Of a DNA stretch of 64,000 nucleotides, positions 9,598-18,110 are shown piece by piece; position 1 is the first letter of the stretch; the number at the start of each line of letters is the position of its first letter. This DNA comes from Opitutaceae bacterium (GTDB lineage: Bacteria > Verrucomicrobiota > Verrucomicrobiia > Opitutales > Opitutaceae): the NCBI GenBank assembly GCA_023269585.1, contig JAHFTC010000001.1, forward strand, positions 59,977 to 123,976. The letters run 5' to 3'. Both the position numbers and the translations under genes were made by a program. The notes below the pieces were generated by a model that made no database searches, was not told the DNA's origin, and worked only from the letters and a program-made list of their open reading frames with translations.

Positions 9598-9628
9598 AGG
9601 CGCCGGGCGAAAGCCCGGCGCCTTTTTT
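9598..9628 (+). terminator. Rho-independent terminator after TonB receptor
   Basis: A perfect GC stem AGGCGCCGGGC / GCCCGGCGCCT with a GAAA tetraloop is followed by six T. It lies 42 bases past the receptor stop. Confidence 0.93.
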
Positions 9629-9786
9629 CTTCGCGATGGCTGGGGCTGTCGCGGAGAGGAGCTCTCTCGCTGGAGGCTCGGTGAGGTGCCGGCCTGTCCG
9701 GTGTCGGACGAGTTTTTGCAGGGATTTCTGGTGCACTCGTCGAACGATTTCCCACGCTTGGCCGCCGTTATGGTCCCCTGTTTCCC

Positions 9787-12120
9787 ATGAAGCCCCGCAC
9801 GGCCCTTTCATCGGCGGCGTGGTGGGCGGTGGTGGTGAGCCTCGCCACCGCGGCGGTGCTGGCGTGGGGACTGTGGCGCGACGGTCGTGGGCTCCTGCAG
9901 CATTCGCGCATGGACGACGGCTATCCGGCCGGTCTGCACGCGCGCGGGCACCGGCTGTTGCTCCCTTCACCCGATGCGGCCCAATGGGTGGTCCAGCAGG
10001 AGGCGATGCGCGCGCAAGGGGAGTGGCGGCTGCGGTGGACGGCCGAGGACAACGCGCCGCACGGCCGCGCCGTGGAATGGGCGTCGCCGCCGCGCTGGCT
10101 CCTCGCGGCCGGCGCCGCGGCGGCGGACCGCCTGGGGGTGTTCGACGATCTGAAACCGGCCGAGGCGGCCACGCTGTTCCTCGGACCGGTCGCGCTGCTG
10201 CTGTTCGTGGCGGGCGCGGCGCTGGCGGTTGGTCGACGGTGGGGACCGTGGGCGGCGATCGGGACCGGACTCGGTATCTTGGGCTCGGTGACGCTGCGGG
10301 AAAACTTCGCCGGCGGCGGTTTCGACCATCACCTGCTGGTCGCCGTCTGTTCCTTCGGCTGCCTGTTGGGTTTCGTCGCCGGAGTTCAGGTACCTGGCGC
10401 TTGCGATGGCAGGAGCGGTCGCCGCTGGCTCACGTTCTCCGCGCTGGCGGGGGCGGTGGGGCTTTGGATCAGTGCGATCAGCACGATTCCCCTGTTGGCC
10501 GCGCTCGGAGTGGCTGTGGTGGCCGGGCGGGGTGGGGAAGCCAAGGAGCGCGGCCGGGTCGTGGATGACTTCCTTTTCTGGTGTCGGGTGGGTGCGGCGG
10601 CTTCGGTGATCGCCTACTTGGTGGAGTACGCCCCCGCTTTGCTGCGACTGCGTCTGGAGGCGAACCATCCCGCCTACGCCTTGGCGTGGTTGGGCGCCGG
10701 CCAGGTCGTGTCGGGCCTGTTGCAGCCGGGGCGAGCACGAACCCGGCGGCTCGTGCTCGGGGTGGCCGGCTTGGCGGTGGCTCCCGCGATGGTGCTGCTC
10801 AACGGCACCGACAGTTACCTCCTGCTCGATCCCTTGCTGCGGCAGCTGCATCGCGAGGCGCTCCTTGAGTTCCGAGGCCTCTTCGCCCTCGTGACGGACC
10901 CTCGCGTCGAGTTCTCGGTGTGGCGGTTGAGCTTCGTGGCGGTGGCCTGCGGGTGGGGCGTGTGGCGCACGGTGCGGGCGCGCTCGGCCGCGCTCGATGC
11001 CGTGCAGCTCTCGCTGGTGCCAACCTTGGTCTTCCTGGCGCTCGCGTTGGCGCAGGTCCGCTGGCTGCTGTCGGCGGAGAGTTGCGCACTGGTCCTCATC
11101 GGGGCGCTGCTGGGCACGGCGGCCGGCTCGCGGTTCCGCGTCTGGTCAGCGACGACGGCGTGTGCCGCCGGGATTGCGGTGGCGTTGGTGGGTGCGGCTG
11201 GCGGCGCGTCGTTCACCAAAACGCATGCGATCCAGCTCGCCGAACGCGGGCTCGCCCGGACCTTGGCAAACCGGTCCGCGAGCGGCGCGCCGCTCTGCCT
11301 CGCGGGGCCGCGCCTGACCAATCACCTGATCTTCTTCGGCGGTGCCCGGGGCTTGGGCACTCTGTATTGGGAGAATCAACCCGGCCTCGAACGGGCGGCC
11401 CGCATCTATGCCGCCACCGACGCGGACGAGGCGTTCTCCCTGCTTCGTGCCGCAGGGGTCGAGTACCTGGTGGTGACCAGCTGGGACGATTTTGAGAGCG
11501 ACTATGTCCGGCTGGCGCGTGGCCGCGGCCCATCCGAGCAACGCGAAAGCTACCTGCGCCGGGCGCTGCGCTCCGGGGAGTGGCCGGTGTGGTTGCGACC
11601 GGTGGTGCTGCCGCTGCCGGACTCGGCGTGGCTGGCCGGCGAGCGGTGGGAGGTTTTTGAATTCGTGCCGGACCGCTCCGCCGTGCGCGCCTTCCAGGAA
11701 GGCTGCGAGTGGCTGATCGAGCGCCGCGAGTTCGCGGCGTTGGCGGAGCGGGTCGCCGCGCTTCAGCAGCAGGCCGCCGCCGACCTGCCTTCCCGCATCA
11801 CCCTTGCGCGCACTTTCATGGTGCTGGGCCGGCCCGGGCAGGCCGCGGCGGTCGGTGAAACGCTCTTCCGGAGTACGCCCGAGCAGGCGACGCTGGACGC
11901 AGAGAATGGCGTCCGTCTGACCGGTGTGCTGGCGGCCCTGCGCCGTCCCGATCTCGCCCAGGCGCAGTTCGACCAGCTCACGGCGCGGCTCTCCGACCGC
12001 GAGATCGTGCGCCTCCCGCCGGACGTCCTGAACGATCTGGGGGCTTTGGCCCGGATGCTGGATACGCGACCCGAGAGCCGGCGGCTGATCGAGCGTTTCG
12101 CCCCGCCGGCCGCGCGGTGA
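9787..12120 (+). CDS. Polytopic membrane protein, STT3/PglB-like GT-C glycosyltransferase (putative)
   Basis: The 777-residue protein has an N-terminal membrane anchor (about residues 12-30) and roughly ten further hydrophobic segments up to about residue 480. A soluble C-terminal part ends in helical, TPR-like repeats (from about residue 640, 'PSRITLARTFMVLGRPGQAA'). Two features recall the oligosaccharyltransferase/GT-C fold: an acidic 'RMDDGYPAG' in the first external loop, and 'GGGFDHHLLVAV', like the DHH segment of STT3-type enzymes. 'YLVVTSWDDFESDY' could correspond to the WWDYG-like region. GT-C enzymes transfer sugars from lipid carriers, so surface glycosylation is the inferred role. 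It could equally be an unrelated membrane protein. fmt follows in the same direction. Confidence 0.6.
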   Translation: MKPRTALSSAAWWAVVVSLATAAVLAWGLWRDGRGLLQHSRMDDGYPAGLHARGHRLLLPSPDAAQWVVQQEAMRAQGEWRLRWTAEDNAPHGRAVEWASPPRWLLAAGAAAADRLGVFDDLKPAEAATLFLGPVALLLFVAGAALAVGRRWGPWAAIGTGLGILGSVTLRENFAGGGFDHHLLVAVCSFGCLLGFVAGVQVPGACDGRSGRRWLTFSALAGAVGLWISAISTIPLLAALGVAVVAGRGGEAKERGRVVDDFLFWCRVGAAASVIAYLVEYAPALLRLRLEANHPAYALAWLGAGQVVSGLLQPGRARTRRLVLGVAGLAVAPAMVLLNGTDSYLLLDPLLRQLHREALLEFRGLFALVTDPRVEFSVWRLSFVAVACGWGVWRTVRARSAALDAVQLSLVPTLVFLALALAQVRWLLSAESCALVLIGALLGTAAGSRFRVWSATTACAAGIAVALVGAAGGASFTKTHAIQLAERGLARTLANRSASGAPLCLAGPRLTNHLIFFGGARGLGTLYWENQPGLERAARIYAATDADEAFSLLRAAGVEYLVVTSWDDFESDYVRLARGRGPSEQRESYLRRALRSGEWPVWLRPVVLPLPDSAWLAGERWEVFEFVPDRSAVRAFQEGCEWLIERREFAALAERVAALQQQAAADLPSRITLARTFMVLGRPGQAAAVGETLFRSTPEQATLDAENGVRLTGVLAALRRPDLAQAQFDQLTARLSDREIVRLPPDVLNDLGALARMLDTRPESRRLIERFAPPAAR

Positions 12121-12167
12121 CCACAAAGCGCTCGCCGCGCGGGAGGCGAGGCGCAAGCTCCGGCGCC

Positions 12168-13160
12168 ATGCCACTTCGTCTGGTTTTTCTCGGATCCGAT
12201 CCCATCGCACTGCCCGTGCTCGACTGGCTGGCGGGGGAGGGACGCGAGGTGGCGGAGATCGTCGCGGTGTTCACGCAGCCGGACCGTCCGCACGGGCGCG
12301 GCCAGAAACTGCTGCCCGGACCGATCAAGGAGTGGGCGCTCGGCCGCGGGCTGCCGGTGTTTCAACCCGAGCGCCTGGGCCCGGAGGATGTGGCCCGGGT
12401 GGCCGCGCTCGGGACCGAGGTCGCGCTGGTGATGGCGTACGGGCAGCTCCTCAAGGACGATTTCCTCGCCGCGCCGCGGCTGGGAGTATTCAACCTTCAC
12501 ACCTCGCTGTTGCCCCGGTACCGCGGGGCTTCGCCCGCGACGGCGGCGATCGCCAGTGGCGACGCGGAGACCGGCGTCACGTTCATGCGGGTGGTGCGCA
12601 AGCTCGATGCCGGTGCGATCGTCGATGTGGCCCGGATCCCGATCGGGGCGCAGGACACGACCGGTACCATCGAGGCCGCGCTGGGGCGCGCGGCGGTGCC
12701 GCTCACGGCGCGGTGCCTGGCCGCGCTGGGCGCGGGCGGGTTGACGGCGGCGGAGCAGGACGAGGCGCAGGCGAGCTACTGCCGGCGCCTGACGAAGGCG
12801 GACGGCGTGCTGGATTTCTCGCGACCGGCGGCGGAGCTGGTCCGGCGGATCAACGCGCTGCTGCCCTGGCCGGGCTGCACGATTGAGCTCGCCGGCACGC
12901 CCGTGAAGCTCGGGCTGGCAGAAGCGGCGCCCGCGACGGGGGACGCCGTGCCGGGCACCGTGCTCGCGCCGGAGCCGGACGCGTTGCCCGTGGCCGCGGG
13001 AGACGGCGTGTTGCGGCTGCTGTGTCTGCAGCGGCCCGGCGGGAAAATGCTGCCGGCCGCGGAGTTCCTGCGCGGTTTCACCGTGGTGCCGGGCACGGTC
13101 CTGACCTCCCTCCCGATGCCGCCCTTGGTGGCTGCGGCGCCGTTTCCCCGCCGGGTGTAG
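12168..13160 (+). CDS. fmt: Methionyl-tRNA formyltransferase
   Basis: This enzyme formylates the initiator Met-tRNA with 10-formyl-THF at the start of translation. The 330-residue protein has 'LVFLGSDPIALPVLDWL' at the N-terminus, the 'AVFTQPDRPHGRGQ' segment, the catalytic/folate region 'NLHTSLLPRYRGASP', and the C-terminal OB-like domain with 'LLPWPGCTIEL'. The ATG at 12168 gives the family N-terminus. The frame opens further upstream (GTG at 12117, overlapping the stop of the previous gene) but adds only an arginine-rich stretch. No def (peptide deformylase) gene is adjacent. The gene is co-directional with the LysM-parB-secG genes downstream. Confidence 0.95.
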   Translation: MPLRLVFLGSDPIALPVLDWLAGEGREVAEIVAVFTQPDRPHGRGQKLLPGPIKEWALGRGLPVFQPERLGPEDVARVAALGTEVALVMAYGQLLKDDFLAAPRLGVFNLHTSLLPRYRGASPATAAIASGDAETGVTFMRVVRKLDAGAIVDVARIPIGAQDTTGTIEAALGRAAVPLTARCLAALGAGGLTAAEQDEAQASYCRRLTKADGVLDFSRPAAELVRRINALLPWPGCTIELAGTPVKLGLAEAAPATGDAVPGTVLAPEPDALPVAAGDGVLRLLCLQRPGGKMLPAAEFLRGFTVVPGTVLTSLPMPPLVAAAPFPRRV

Positions 13161-13229
13161 CCACGGAAGTTGCACGATGGCGAAGCCAACGCGCTTGTTT
13201 TTGCCCGGATGGTTTTGCATGCTGCGCGC

Positions 13230-13847
13230 ATGAAACTCGGGACTGCTCTGCTTGCCGGCCTCTTCGCCGTGTCCTCGCTGCATGCGCAGCGGGCCGATCC
13301 GCGGGCGGTCGAGCTGGCCAATCTGCGCGAGGACGTGCGGCTGCTGCAGCAGACTGTGGCGGAGCTGCAGACGACGCTGGAACAGGTCCAGCGCGACAAC
13401 GCCGCGCTGCACAGCCAGGCCGAGACCGGCCGGGCCGCGTACGCCACGCTGGCCCAGGTCAACGACGCGATCGCGCGGCTGCGGCAGACCACGGACGCGG
13501 CGTTGGCCGAGCAGAAGCGCGACATCCTGCAGACGGTCGCCCAGCAGATTTCCAAGCTGGCCAAGGAGACCAACGCCGCCATCGCGGCGGTGGCCAAGGG
13601 GCAGGCGACGCGTCCGACGATCACCACGCAGTTCGCCGACGATTTCCCCAAGGAGGGTGTGACCCACACGGTGCAAACCGGCGAGACGCTCTCGGTCATC
13701 GCGAAGAAATACGGCGTGCCGCTGAAGAACATCCAGAACGCCAACCGGCTCGCCGACCCCACGAAGATCCTCGTGGGTCAGAGCCTCTTCATCCCCGGTG
13801 CGAGCGCCCCTCTGCCCACTCCGCCCCAAATCCGGCCCTCCAATTGA
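13230..13847 (+). CDS. Secreted LysM peptidoglycan-binding protein with coiled coil
   Basis: The 205-residue protein starts with a signal peptide (about residues 1-18, 'KLGTALLAGLFAVSSLHA'). A long heptad-rich coiled coil follows (about residues 25-120, 'LREDVRLLQQTVAELQTTLE'). One LysM domain lies near the C-terminus (about residues 145-190, 'HTVQTGETLSVIAKKYGVPL' then 'ILVGQSLFIPG'). LysM binds N-acetylglucosamine chains of peptidoglycan, and no catalytic domain is present. A structural or scaffolding role at the cell wall is inferred. The ATG at 13230 is chosen because it begins the signal peptide. parB starts one base after its stop, so the two are probably co-transcribed. Confidence 0.85.
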   Translation: MKLGTALLAGLFAVSSLHAQRADPRAVELANLREDVRLLQQTVAELQTTLEQVQRDNAALHSQAETGRAAYATLAQVNDAIARLRQTTDAALAEQKRDILQTVAQQISKLAKETNAAIAAVAKGQATRPTITTQFADDFPKEGVTHTVQTGETLSVIAKKYGVPLKNIQNANRLADPTKILVGQSLFIPGASAPLPTPPQIRPSN

Positions 13848-13848
13848 C

Positions 13849-14814
13849 ATGTCGACTTCGAAAACCCCTTCCCGCCTCGGTCGTGGTCTCGGCGCATTGA
13901 TTGCGTCGGGCGCGGCGAAAAAGCCCGAAACCGCCGCGGCGAAAGCACCGGCCGCCCCCGTCGCCCCGGTGCCGCCCGCCACCGTGCCGGCGGCTGCGCT
14001 GCCCAAGCCGGAGGGATACGCCGAGATCCCGGTGTCCTCGATCGAGCCCAACCCGCACCAGCCGCGCAAGGCGATCGAGCCGGCGGCGCTGGCGGAACTG
14101 GCTGAGAGCATTCGCGCCGAAGGCCTGTTGCAGCCGATCGTCGTGCGGAAGGTCGGGGAGAAGTTTCAGCTCATCGCCGGCGAGCGGCGTTGGCGGGCCT
14201 TCCAGCACCTCAAGGCCAAGACGATTCCGGCCCGCGTGGTGGCGGCCAACGATGCGACCTCGGCGGCGATTGCCATGATCGAGAACCTCCAGCGTGAGGA
14301 TCTCAACCCGATGGAAGAGGCCTTCGGCTACGCCAGCCTCATCCGCGACTTCAACCTCACGCAGGAATCCGCAGCGGAGCGGGTCGGCAAACCGCGCGCC
14401 TCCGTCGCCAATGCGCTGCGCCTGCTCCAGCTCGACGCCGAGATCCAGGGCTACATCTCAAAGAAGATGCTGAGCGTCGGGCACGCGAAGGTGTTGCTCG
14501 GTCTGGAAATTCCGGCGGAGCGCCAACTGCTCGCCCGTCGGGCGATCGAGGAGGGGTCGAGTGTGCGGGTGCTCGAACAACTGGTGCAGCGCCGCCGCGC
14601 CGCCGCGGCTGCCCCGAGCGCCAGCACGCCGGAAGGGCGTGTCGTCCCGGCGGCGGAGTCCGCCACCGTGGCCACGATCGAGAAGAAGCTCACCTCGCAC
14701 TTCAACGCCCGCGTCTCGCTCAAGCACTCGCCCAAGAAGGGCAAGATCGTGATCGAGTACCAGGGCAACACCGACCTCCAGCGCATCCTCGACCGCCTCG
14801 GAGTGAACGTGTGA
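13849..14814 (+). CDS. parB: Chromosome-partitioning protein ParB
   Basis: ParB is the CTP-dependent DNA clamp that loads at parS sites and works with ParA in chromosome segregation. The 321-residue protein has the typical N-terminal 'SRLGRGLGALI' box, a proline/alanine linker, and the ParB/Srx core: 'IPVSSIEPNPHQPRK', 'LLQPIVVRKVGEKFQLIAGE' with the 'GERRWRAF' box, and 'IAMIENLQREDLNPMEEA'. The HTH region includes 'GKPRASVANALRLLQL' and the C-terminal dimer domain ends in 'QRILDRLGV'. parA is not adjacent in this window; the immediate upstream gene is the LysM protein. No parS-like 16-mer palindrome was noticed by eye. Confidence 0.95.
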   Translation: MSTSKTPSRLGRGLGALIASGAAKKPETAAAKAPAAPVAPVPPATVPAAALPKPEGYAEIPVSSIEPNPHQPRKAIEPAALAELAESIRAEGLLQPIVVRKVGEKFQLIAGERRWRAFQHLKAKTIPARVVAANDATSAAIAMIENLQREDLNPMEEAFGYASLIRDFNLTQESAAERVGKPRASVANALRLLQLDAEIQGYISKKMLSVGHAKVLLGLEIPAERQLLARRAIEEGSSVRVLEQLVQRRRAAAAAPSASTPEGRVVPAAESATVATIEKKLTSHFNARVSLKHSPKKGKIVIEYQGNTDLQRILDRLGVNV

Positions 14815-14871
14815 ACCCGGACGGGACCCGCCTTGACAAAGCCGGGCCCCGTCGGTTGCCTCGGCCGCTTC

Positions 14872-15225
14872 ATGAACATCCTGACCGTTGTCCTGACTTT
14901 CCTGCTGGTTCTCGTCTCCCTTTTCCTCGGTTTGCTCGTGCTGGTGCAGAAGCCGCGTTCCGACAGCGGTCTGGGCACGGCGATGGGCGGCGGGGTGGCC
15001 GAGGCGACCTTCGGTGCCGAAACCGGCAACGTGCTCACGCGCTCGACGATCGTGCTGGCGGTCGCGTTCTTCGTCCTCGGCTTCGCTGCCTACCTGGGGC
15101 AGATCTACATCGCGAAGCACAAGGACAAGTCCGTCGAGACGCTCCCGAGCGCTCCCGTGTCCACGGCCCCGGCGATGCCCGTTCCTGAGGCCCCGGTGGC
15201 TCCCGCTCCGGCGGCGCAGCCCTGA
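14872..15225 (+). CDS. secG: Preprotein translocase subunit SecG
   Basis: SecG is the small inner-membrane subunit of the SecYEG translocon. The 117-residue protein has two hydrophobic segments (about residues 2-24 and 56-77) separated by the diagnostic loop 'VLVQKPRSDSGLGTAMGGG' and 'FGAETGNVLTRSTI'. The C-terminal 35 residues are proline/alanine-rich, longer than in E. coli SecG. The ATG at 14872 puts the first helix at the N-terminus. A TTG at 14833 would add 13 residues and cannot be excluded. Confidence 0.92.
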   Translation: MNILTVVLTFLLVLVSLFLGLLVLVQKPRSDSGLGTAMGGGVAEATFGAETGNVLTRSTIVLAVAFFVLGFAAYLGQIYIAKHKDKSVETLPSAPVSTAPAMPVPEAPVAPAPAAQP

Positions 15226-15247
15226 AGCAGCCAGTCTTCGATTTCCG

Positions 15248-16114
15248 ATGAACGCGAGGCGCCTCGGCCGGTGTACGGTCTTCGCCCTCGCGTTTTTTGT
15301 GCCCGTTTTTGCCGCGGCGCAAAGCCGGGTGCGCCCGGAACCCCGGTATGCCTTCACCGGCAAGGTGGATCAGCAGGAGGGCCGCCGGCTGCTCGCGGAT
15401 TTCCGTCGGCTGGGGCTGACCGGCGACTACGCGCTGGATTTCACCCTGCGCGCGATGCCGCGCCGCGGTGAGGAACGCACGGTCGCGGGCCGGATGTACG
15501 GGACACGAAACGACATCGGGCCGATGACGCTCGTCGAATTTCCGCCAGACACGCCCGGGGCGCGCCGGATCCTGGTGCAGAACGGACCGCAGTCGGCGGT
15601 GTGGACCGTGCCGGTTGACGGCGCGGCGGCCGCCGTTGTCGGGCCGGAGCAGCTCTTCACGCCGCTCGCGGGCACCGATCTGACGGCGTTCGACCTGCAG
15701 ATGCCGTTTCTCTTCTGGGAGGACTGCGTGTTCGAGGGCGTGGTCAGCGTGCGCGGCCGGCCGGCCCACCGCTTCCTGGCCTATCCGCCGCCCGAGGTGG
15801 CCGCCGCTCGTCCGACCCTCACGGGGGTGCGGTTCTACCTCGACACCCAGTTTCTCGCCCTCGTCCAGGCGGAGGAGCTCGGCCCGGACGCGACGACGGT
15901 CAAGACGATCAGCGTGCTGGACCTCAAGCGCACCCAGGACCAGTGGATCGTGCGCTCGATCGACCTGCGCGACGAGGCGACCCGCAACAAGACGCGGTTT
16001 CACATCGTGGGGGCCGCGCTGAACCTCCAGCTGCCGCGCGTCGTCTTCTCCCCGGACCACCTGCCGGTGTCTCCTGAACTTGGTGCCGAAGTGCAGGTCG
16101 CACCGTTCCGTTGA
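15248..16114 (+). CDS. Secreted LolA-like (outer-membrane lipoprotein-sorting-like) protein
   Basis: The 288-residue protein has a signal peptide (about residues 1-24, 'CTVFALAFFVPVFAAAQS') and a beta-rich body. Its composition and layout ('DYALDFTLRAMPRRGEERTV', 'GTRNDIGPMTLVEF', 'RTQDQWIVRSIDLRDEATRN') match the LolA-like/outer-membrane lipoprotein-sorting-like fold. That family includes periplasmic proteins thought to bind lipids or lipoproteins. No enzymatic motif is seen. It follows secG by 22 bp on the same strand and may share its transcript. Family assignment is by pattern only. Confidence 0.6.
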   Translation: MNARRLGRCTVFALAFFVPVFAAAQSRVRPEPRYAFTGKVDQQEGRRLLADFRRLGLTGDYALDFTLRAMPRRGEERTVAGRMYGTRNDIGPMTLVEFPPDTPGARRILVQNGPQSAVWTVPVDGAAAAVVGPEQLFTPLAGTDLTAFDLQMPFLFWEDCVFEGVVSVRGRPAHRFLAYPPPEVAAARPTLTGVRFYLDTQFLALVQAEELGPDATTVKTISVLDLKRTQDQWIVRSIDLRDEATRNKTRFHIVGAALNLQLPRVVFSPDHLPVSPELGAEVQVAPFR

Positions 16115-16262
16115 GGGCCGTGGCGCCCGCCGGACGGGGGCGCGATTCGCGCCGGAGCGGTGCGAATACAAAAAAAACTAGTTGCCGTCGGATACGTTTC
16201 AGAAAAGTTACACGGTCTCAACCGCAACTGCGATACATCAACACCGTTAACCGAATACTGAT

Positions 16263-16586
16263 ATGCCTCCCACCTCCCAGGAAAGTTCCCCCCTCACGTT
16301 CGATCTCAAGGAAGAGCTCCTCGCCAAGATCGAGACGGCCCGCGCCGATCTCGACATGGCTACCAACAGCGAGGTGATCCGCCACGCGATCGAGACGTTC
16401 GATTTCGCCTCCTACTCCGCCCCCGTGAAGGCGCACCGCCAGATCTCGGTCCGTCTCCGCATGGACACCAAGCAGCGCTTGGTGAAGCTCGCGAAGAAGC
16501 ACGACGTGAGCGTCGGCGAGCTGCTCCGCACGGCGATCGACGCCCTCCCGGTGGCCGCCAAGAAGGCCAAAAAGGGCAAGAAGTAA
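16263..16586 (+). CDS. Ribbon-helix-helix-like small DNA-binding protein
   Basis: This 107-residue protein appears to carry two copies of a short ribbon-helix-helix-like pattern: residues about 10-48 ('[20 protein letters not shown]', then '[15 protein letters not shown]') and about 60-95 ('[20 protein letters not shown]', then '[13 protein letters not shown]'). The tail is lysine-rich ('[10 protein letters not shown]'). RHH proteins are usually dimeric repressors; two in one chain would make a pseudo-dimer. The gene stands alone, with a 148-bp AT-richer leader and its own terminator, so it is not an obvious antitoxin. Target unknown. Confidence 0.65.
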   Translation: MPPTSQESSPLTFDLKEELLAKIETARADLDMATNSEVIRHAIETFDFASYSAPVKAHRQISVRLRMDTKQRLVKLAKKHDVSVGELLRTAIDALPVAAKKAKKGKK

Positions 16587-16610
16587 GGACTTCGCCAACC
16601 AGTCACCAAG

Positions 16611-16643
16611 CCCGCCGGCCTCGCGCCGGCGGGTTTTTCTTTT
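16611..16643 (+). terminator. Rho-independent terminator after RHH gene
   Basis: Stem CCCGCCGGC / GCCGGCGGG followed by TTTTTCTTTTT, 25 bases past the stop. Confidence 0.9.
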
Positions 16644-16768
16644 TCCGGCGGCCGGGAAGCGCGCGCGGAGCGGACGGGAGACGGAGCCGCCGCGGGATTC
16701 CAAAAAATCCGCTACGGGCCCGCCCGGGCTTGCGTCGTCCCGAACTCGTCCCAACCTGCGCTTTCGCC

Positions 16769-17962
16769 ATGACCCAGAACCGCCGTTCCCTCTCCCCTTG
16801 GGCCAAGAACATCTCGCCGTCGCCGACCTTGGCGGTGGATGCCAAGGCCAAGGCACTCAAAGCCGCCGGAGTCGACGTCTGCGGCTTTGCCGCCGGTGAA
16901 CCCGATTTCGACACGCCCGATTTCATCAAGGAGGCCTGCGCCAAGGCTCTCGCTGCGGGCAAGACCAAGTACGCTCCGGCCGCCGGCATCGACGAACTGC
17001 GCGCCGCCATCGCCGAGCGTTACGCCAACGACTACGGCCTGAAGATCACTCCGGCGCAGACCTGCGTGAGCCCCGGCGGCAAATACTCCTGCTATCTCGC
17101 CATCATGGCGACGGTCGGTCCCGGCGACGAAGTCATCGTTCCCGCGCCGTATTGGGTGAGCTATCCCGAGATGGTGAAACTCGCCGGCGGCACCCCGGTC
17201 ATCGTCAGCGCGGGCGCCGAGAACGGTTTCAAACTCACCGCCGCCCAGCTCGAAGCCGCGATCACGCCGCGCACGAAGCTCGTCATCCTCAACAGCCCCT
17301 CCAATCCCACCGGCGCGGTCTATACCAAGGCCGAGATGGAGGCGTTCGTCGCCGTCGTGCTCAAGCACGGCCTCTACCTGATGTCCGATGAGATGTATGA
17401 GCATCTCACCTATGACGGTCAGAAACACTACTGCGCCGCCACGCTCTCGCCCGAAGCCGCCGCCGCGACGATCGTCGTCTCCGGCTTCAGCAAGAGCTAT
17501 TCGATGACCGGCTGGCGCCTCGGCACCATGGTCGGTCCGGCCGACGTGTTGAAGGCCGCCATCGACATCCAGAGCCAGACCTCGTCCAACGCCACCACCT
17601 TCGCCCAGTACGGCGCCCTCGCCGCGCTCAAGGAGAAGGACAAGGCCCAGGCCGCCCTCAAGCCCATGCTCGAGGCCTTCGACCGCCGCCGGAAGTTCCT
17701 GCATGCCGAGCTCAACAAGATCCCCGGCATCACCTGCGGCCTCGCCCAGGGCGCGTTCTACCTCTTCCCGGTCATCTCGTCCTTCGGGCTGAAATCGGGC
17801 GAGTTCTGCGCGAAGCTCCTCGACGAGGAGAAGGTCGCCGCCGTCCCCGGTGTCGCCTTCGGTGCCGACGACTGCCTGCGCCTCAGCTACGCCACGGGCG
17901 ACAAGATCATCGAGGAGGGCGTGCGCCGCCTCGCCAAGTTCTGCGCCGCGCTGAAGCGCTGA
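16769..17962 (+). CDS. Aspartate aminotransferase (class I/II PLP enzyme, AspC/AAT-Ib type)
   Basis: This PLP enzyme interconverts aspartate and oxaloacetate with glutamate/2-oxoglutarate, and related members take aromatic amino acids or prephenate. The 397-residue length is normal. Key motifs are '[16 protein letters not shown]', '[19 protein letters not shown]', '[12 protein letters not shown]', the Asn in '[11 protein letters not shown]', the PLP lysine in '[15 protein letters not shown]' (Lys242), and the C-terminal arginine in '[10 protein letters not shown]'. The ATG at 16769 starts 13 codons inside the longest open frame, where conserved sequence begins. It is a single-gene unit between two terminators. 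Confidence 0.93.
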   Translation: MTQNRRSLSPWAKNISPSPTLAVDAKAKALKAAGVDVCGFAAGEPDFDTPDFIKEACAKALAAGKTKYAPAAGIDELRAAIAERYANDYGLKITPAQTCVSPGGKYSCYLAIMATVGPGDEVIVPAPYWVSYPEMVKLAGGTPVIVSAGAENGFKLTAAQLEAAITPRTKLVILNSPSNPTGAVYTKAEMEAFVAVVLKHGLYLMSDEMYEHLTYDGQKHYCAATLSPEAAAATIVVSGFSKSYSMTGWRLGTMVGPADVLKAAIDIQSQTSSNATTFAQYGALAALKEKDKAQAALKPMLEAFDRRRKFLHAELNKIPGITCGLAQGAFYLFPVISSFGLKSGEFCAKLLDEEKVAAVPGVAFGADDCLRLSYATGDKIIEEGVRRLAKFCAALKR

Positions 17963-17986
17963 GCCGTCCCTGTTCCGGTTCTGCCG

Positions 17987-18016
17987 AGGCCGCGGGGTTC
18001 GTCCCGCGGCCTTTTT
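17987..18016 (+). terminator. Rho-independent terminator after aminotransferase gene
   Basis: Stem GGCCGCGGG / CCCGCGGCC (17988-17996 and 18003-18011) followed by TTTTT. Confidence 0.9.
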
Positions 18017-18110
18017 GTTGTCGCCCGGTTCGTACAGACCCGAAAACTTCCCGCTTCCGCTTCCCCCGGCGCGGGACCCGAAACAACTCTCTTCACACCA
18101 TCCACCACCC

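Noticed and set aside
16263..16586. RHH protein as an antitoxin
   Set aside because: No toxin-like gene overlaps or follows; the gene has its own leader and terminator.
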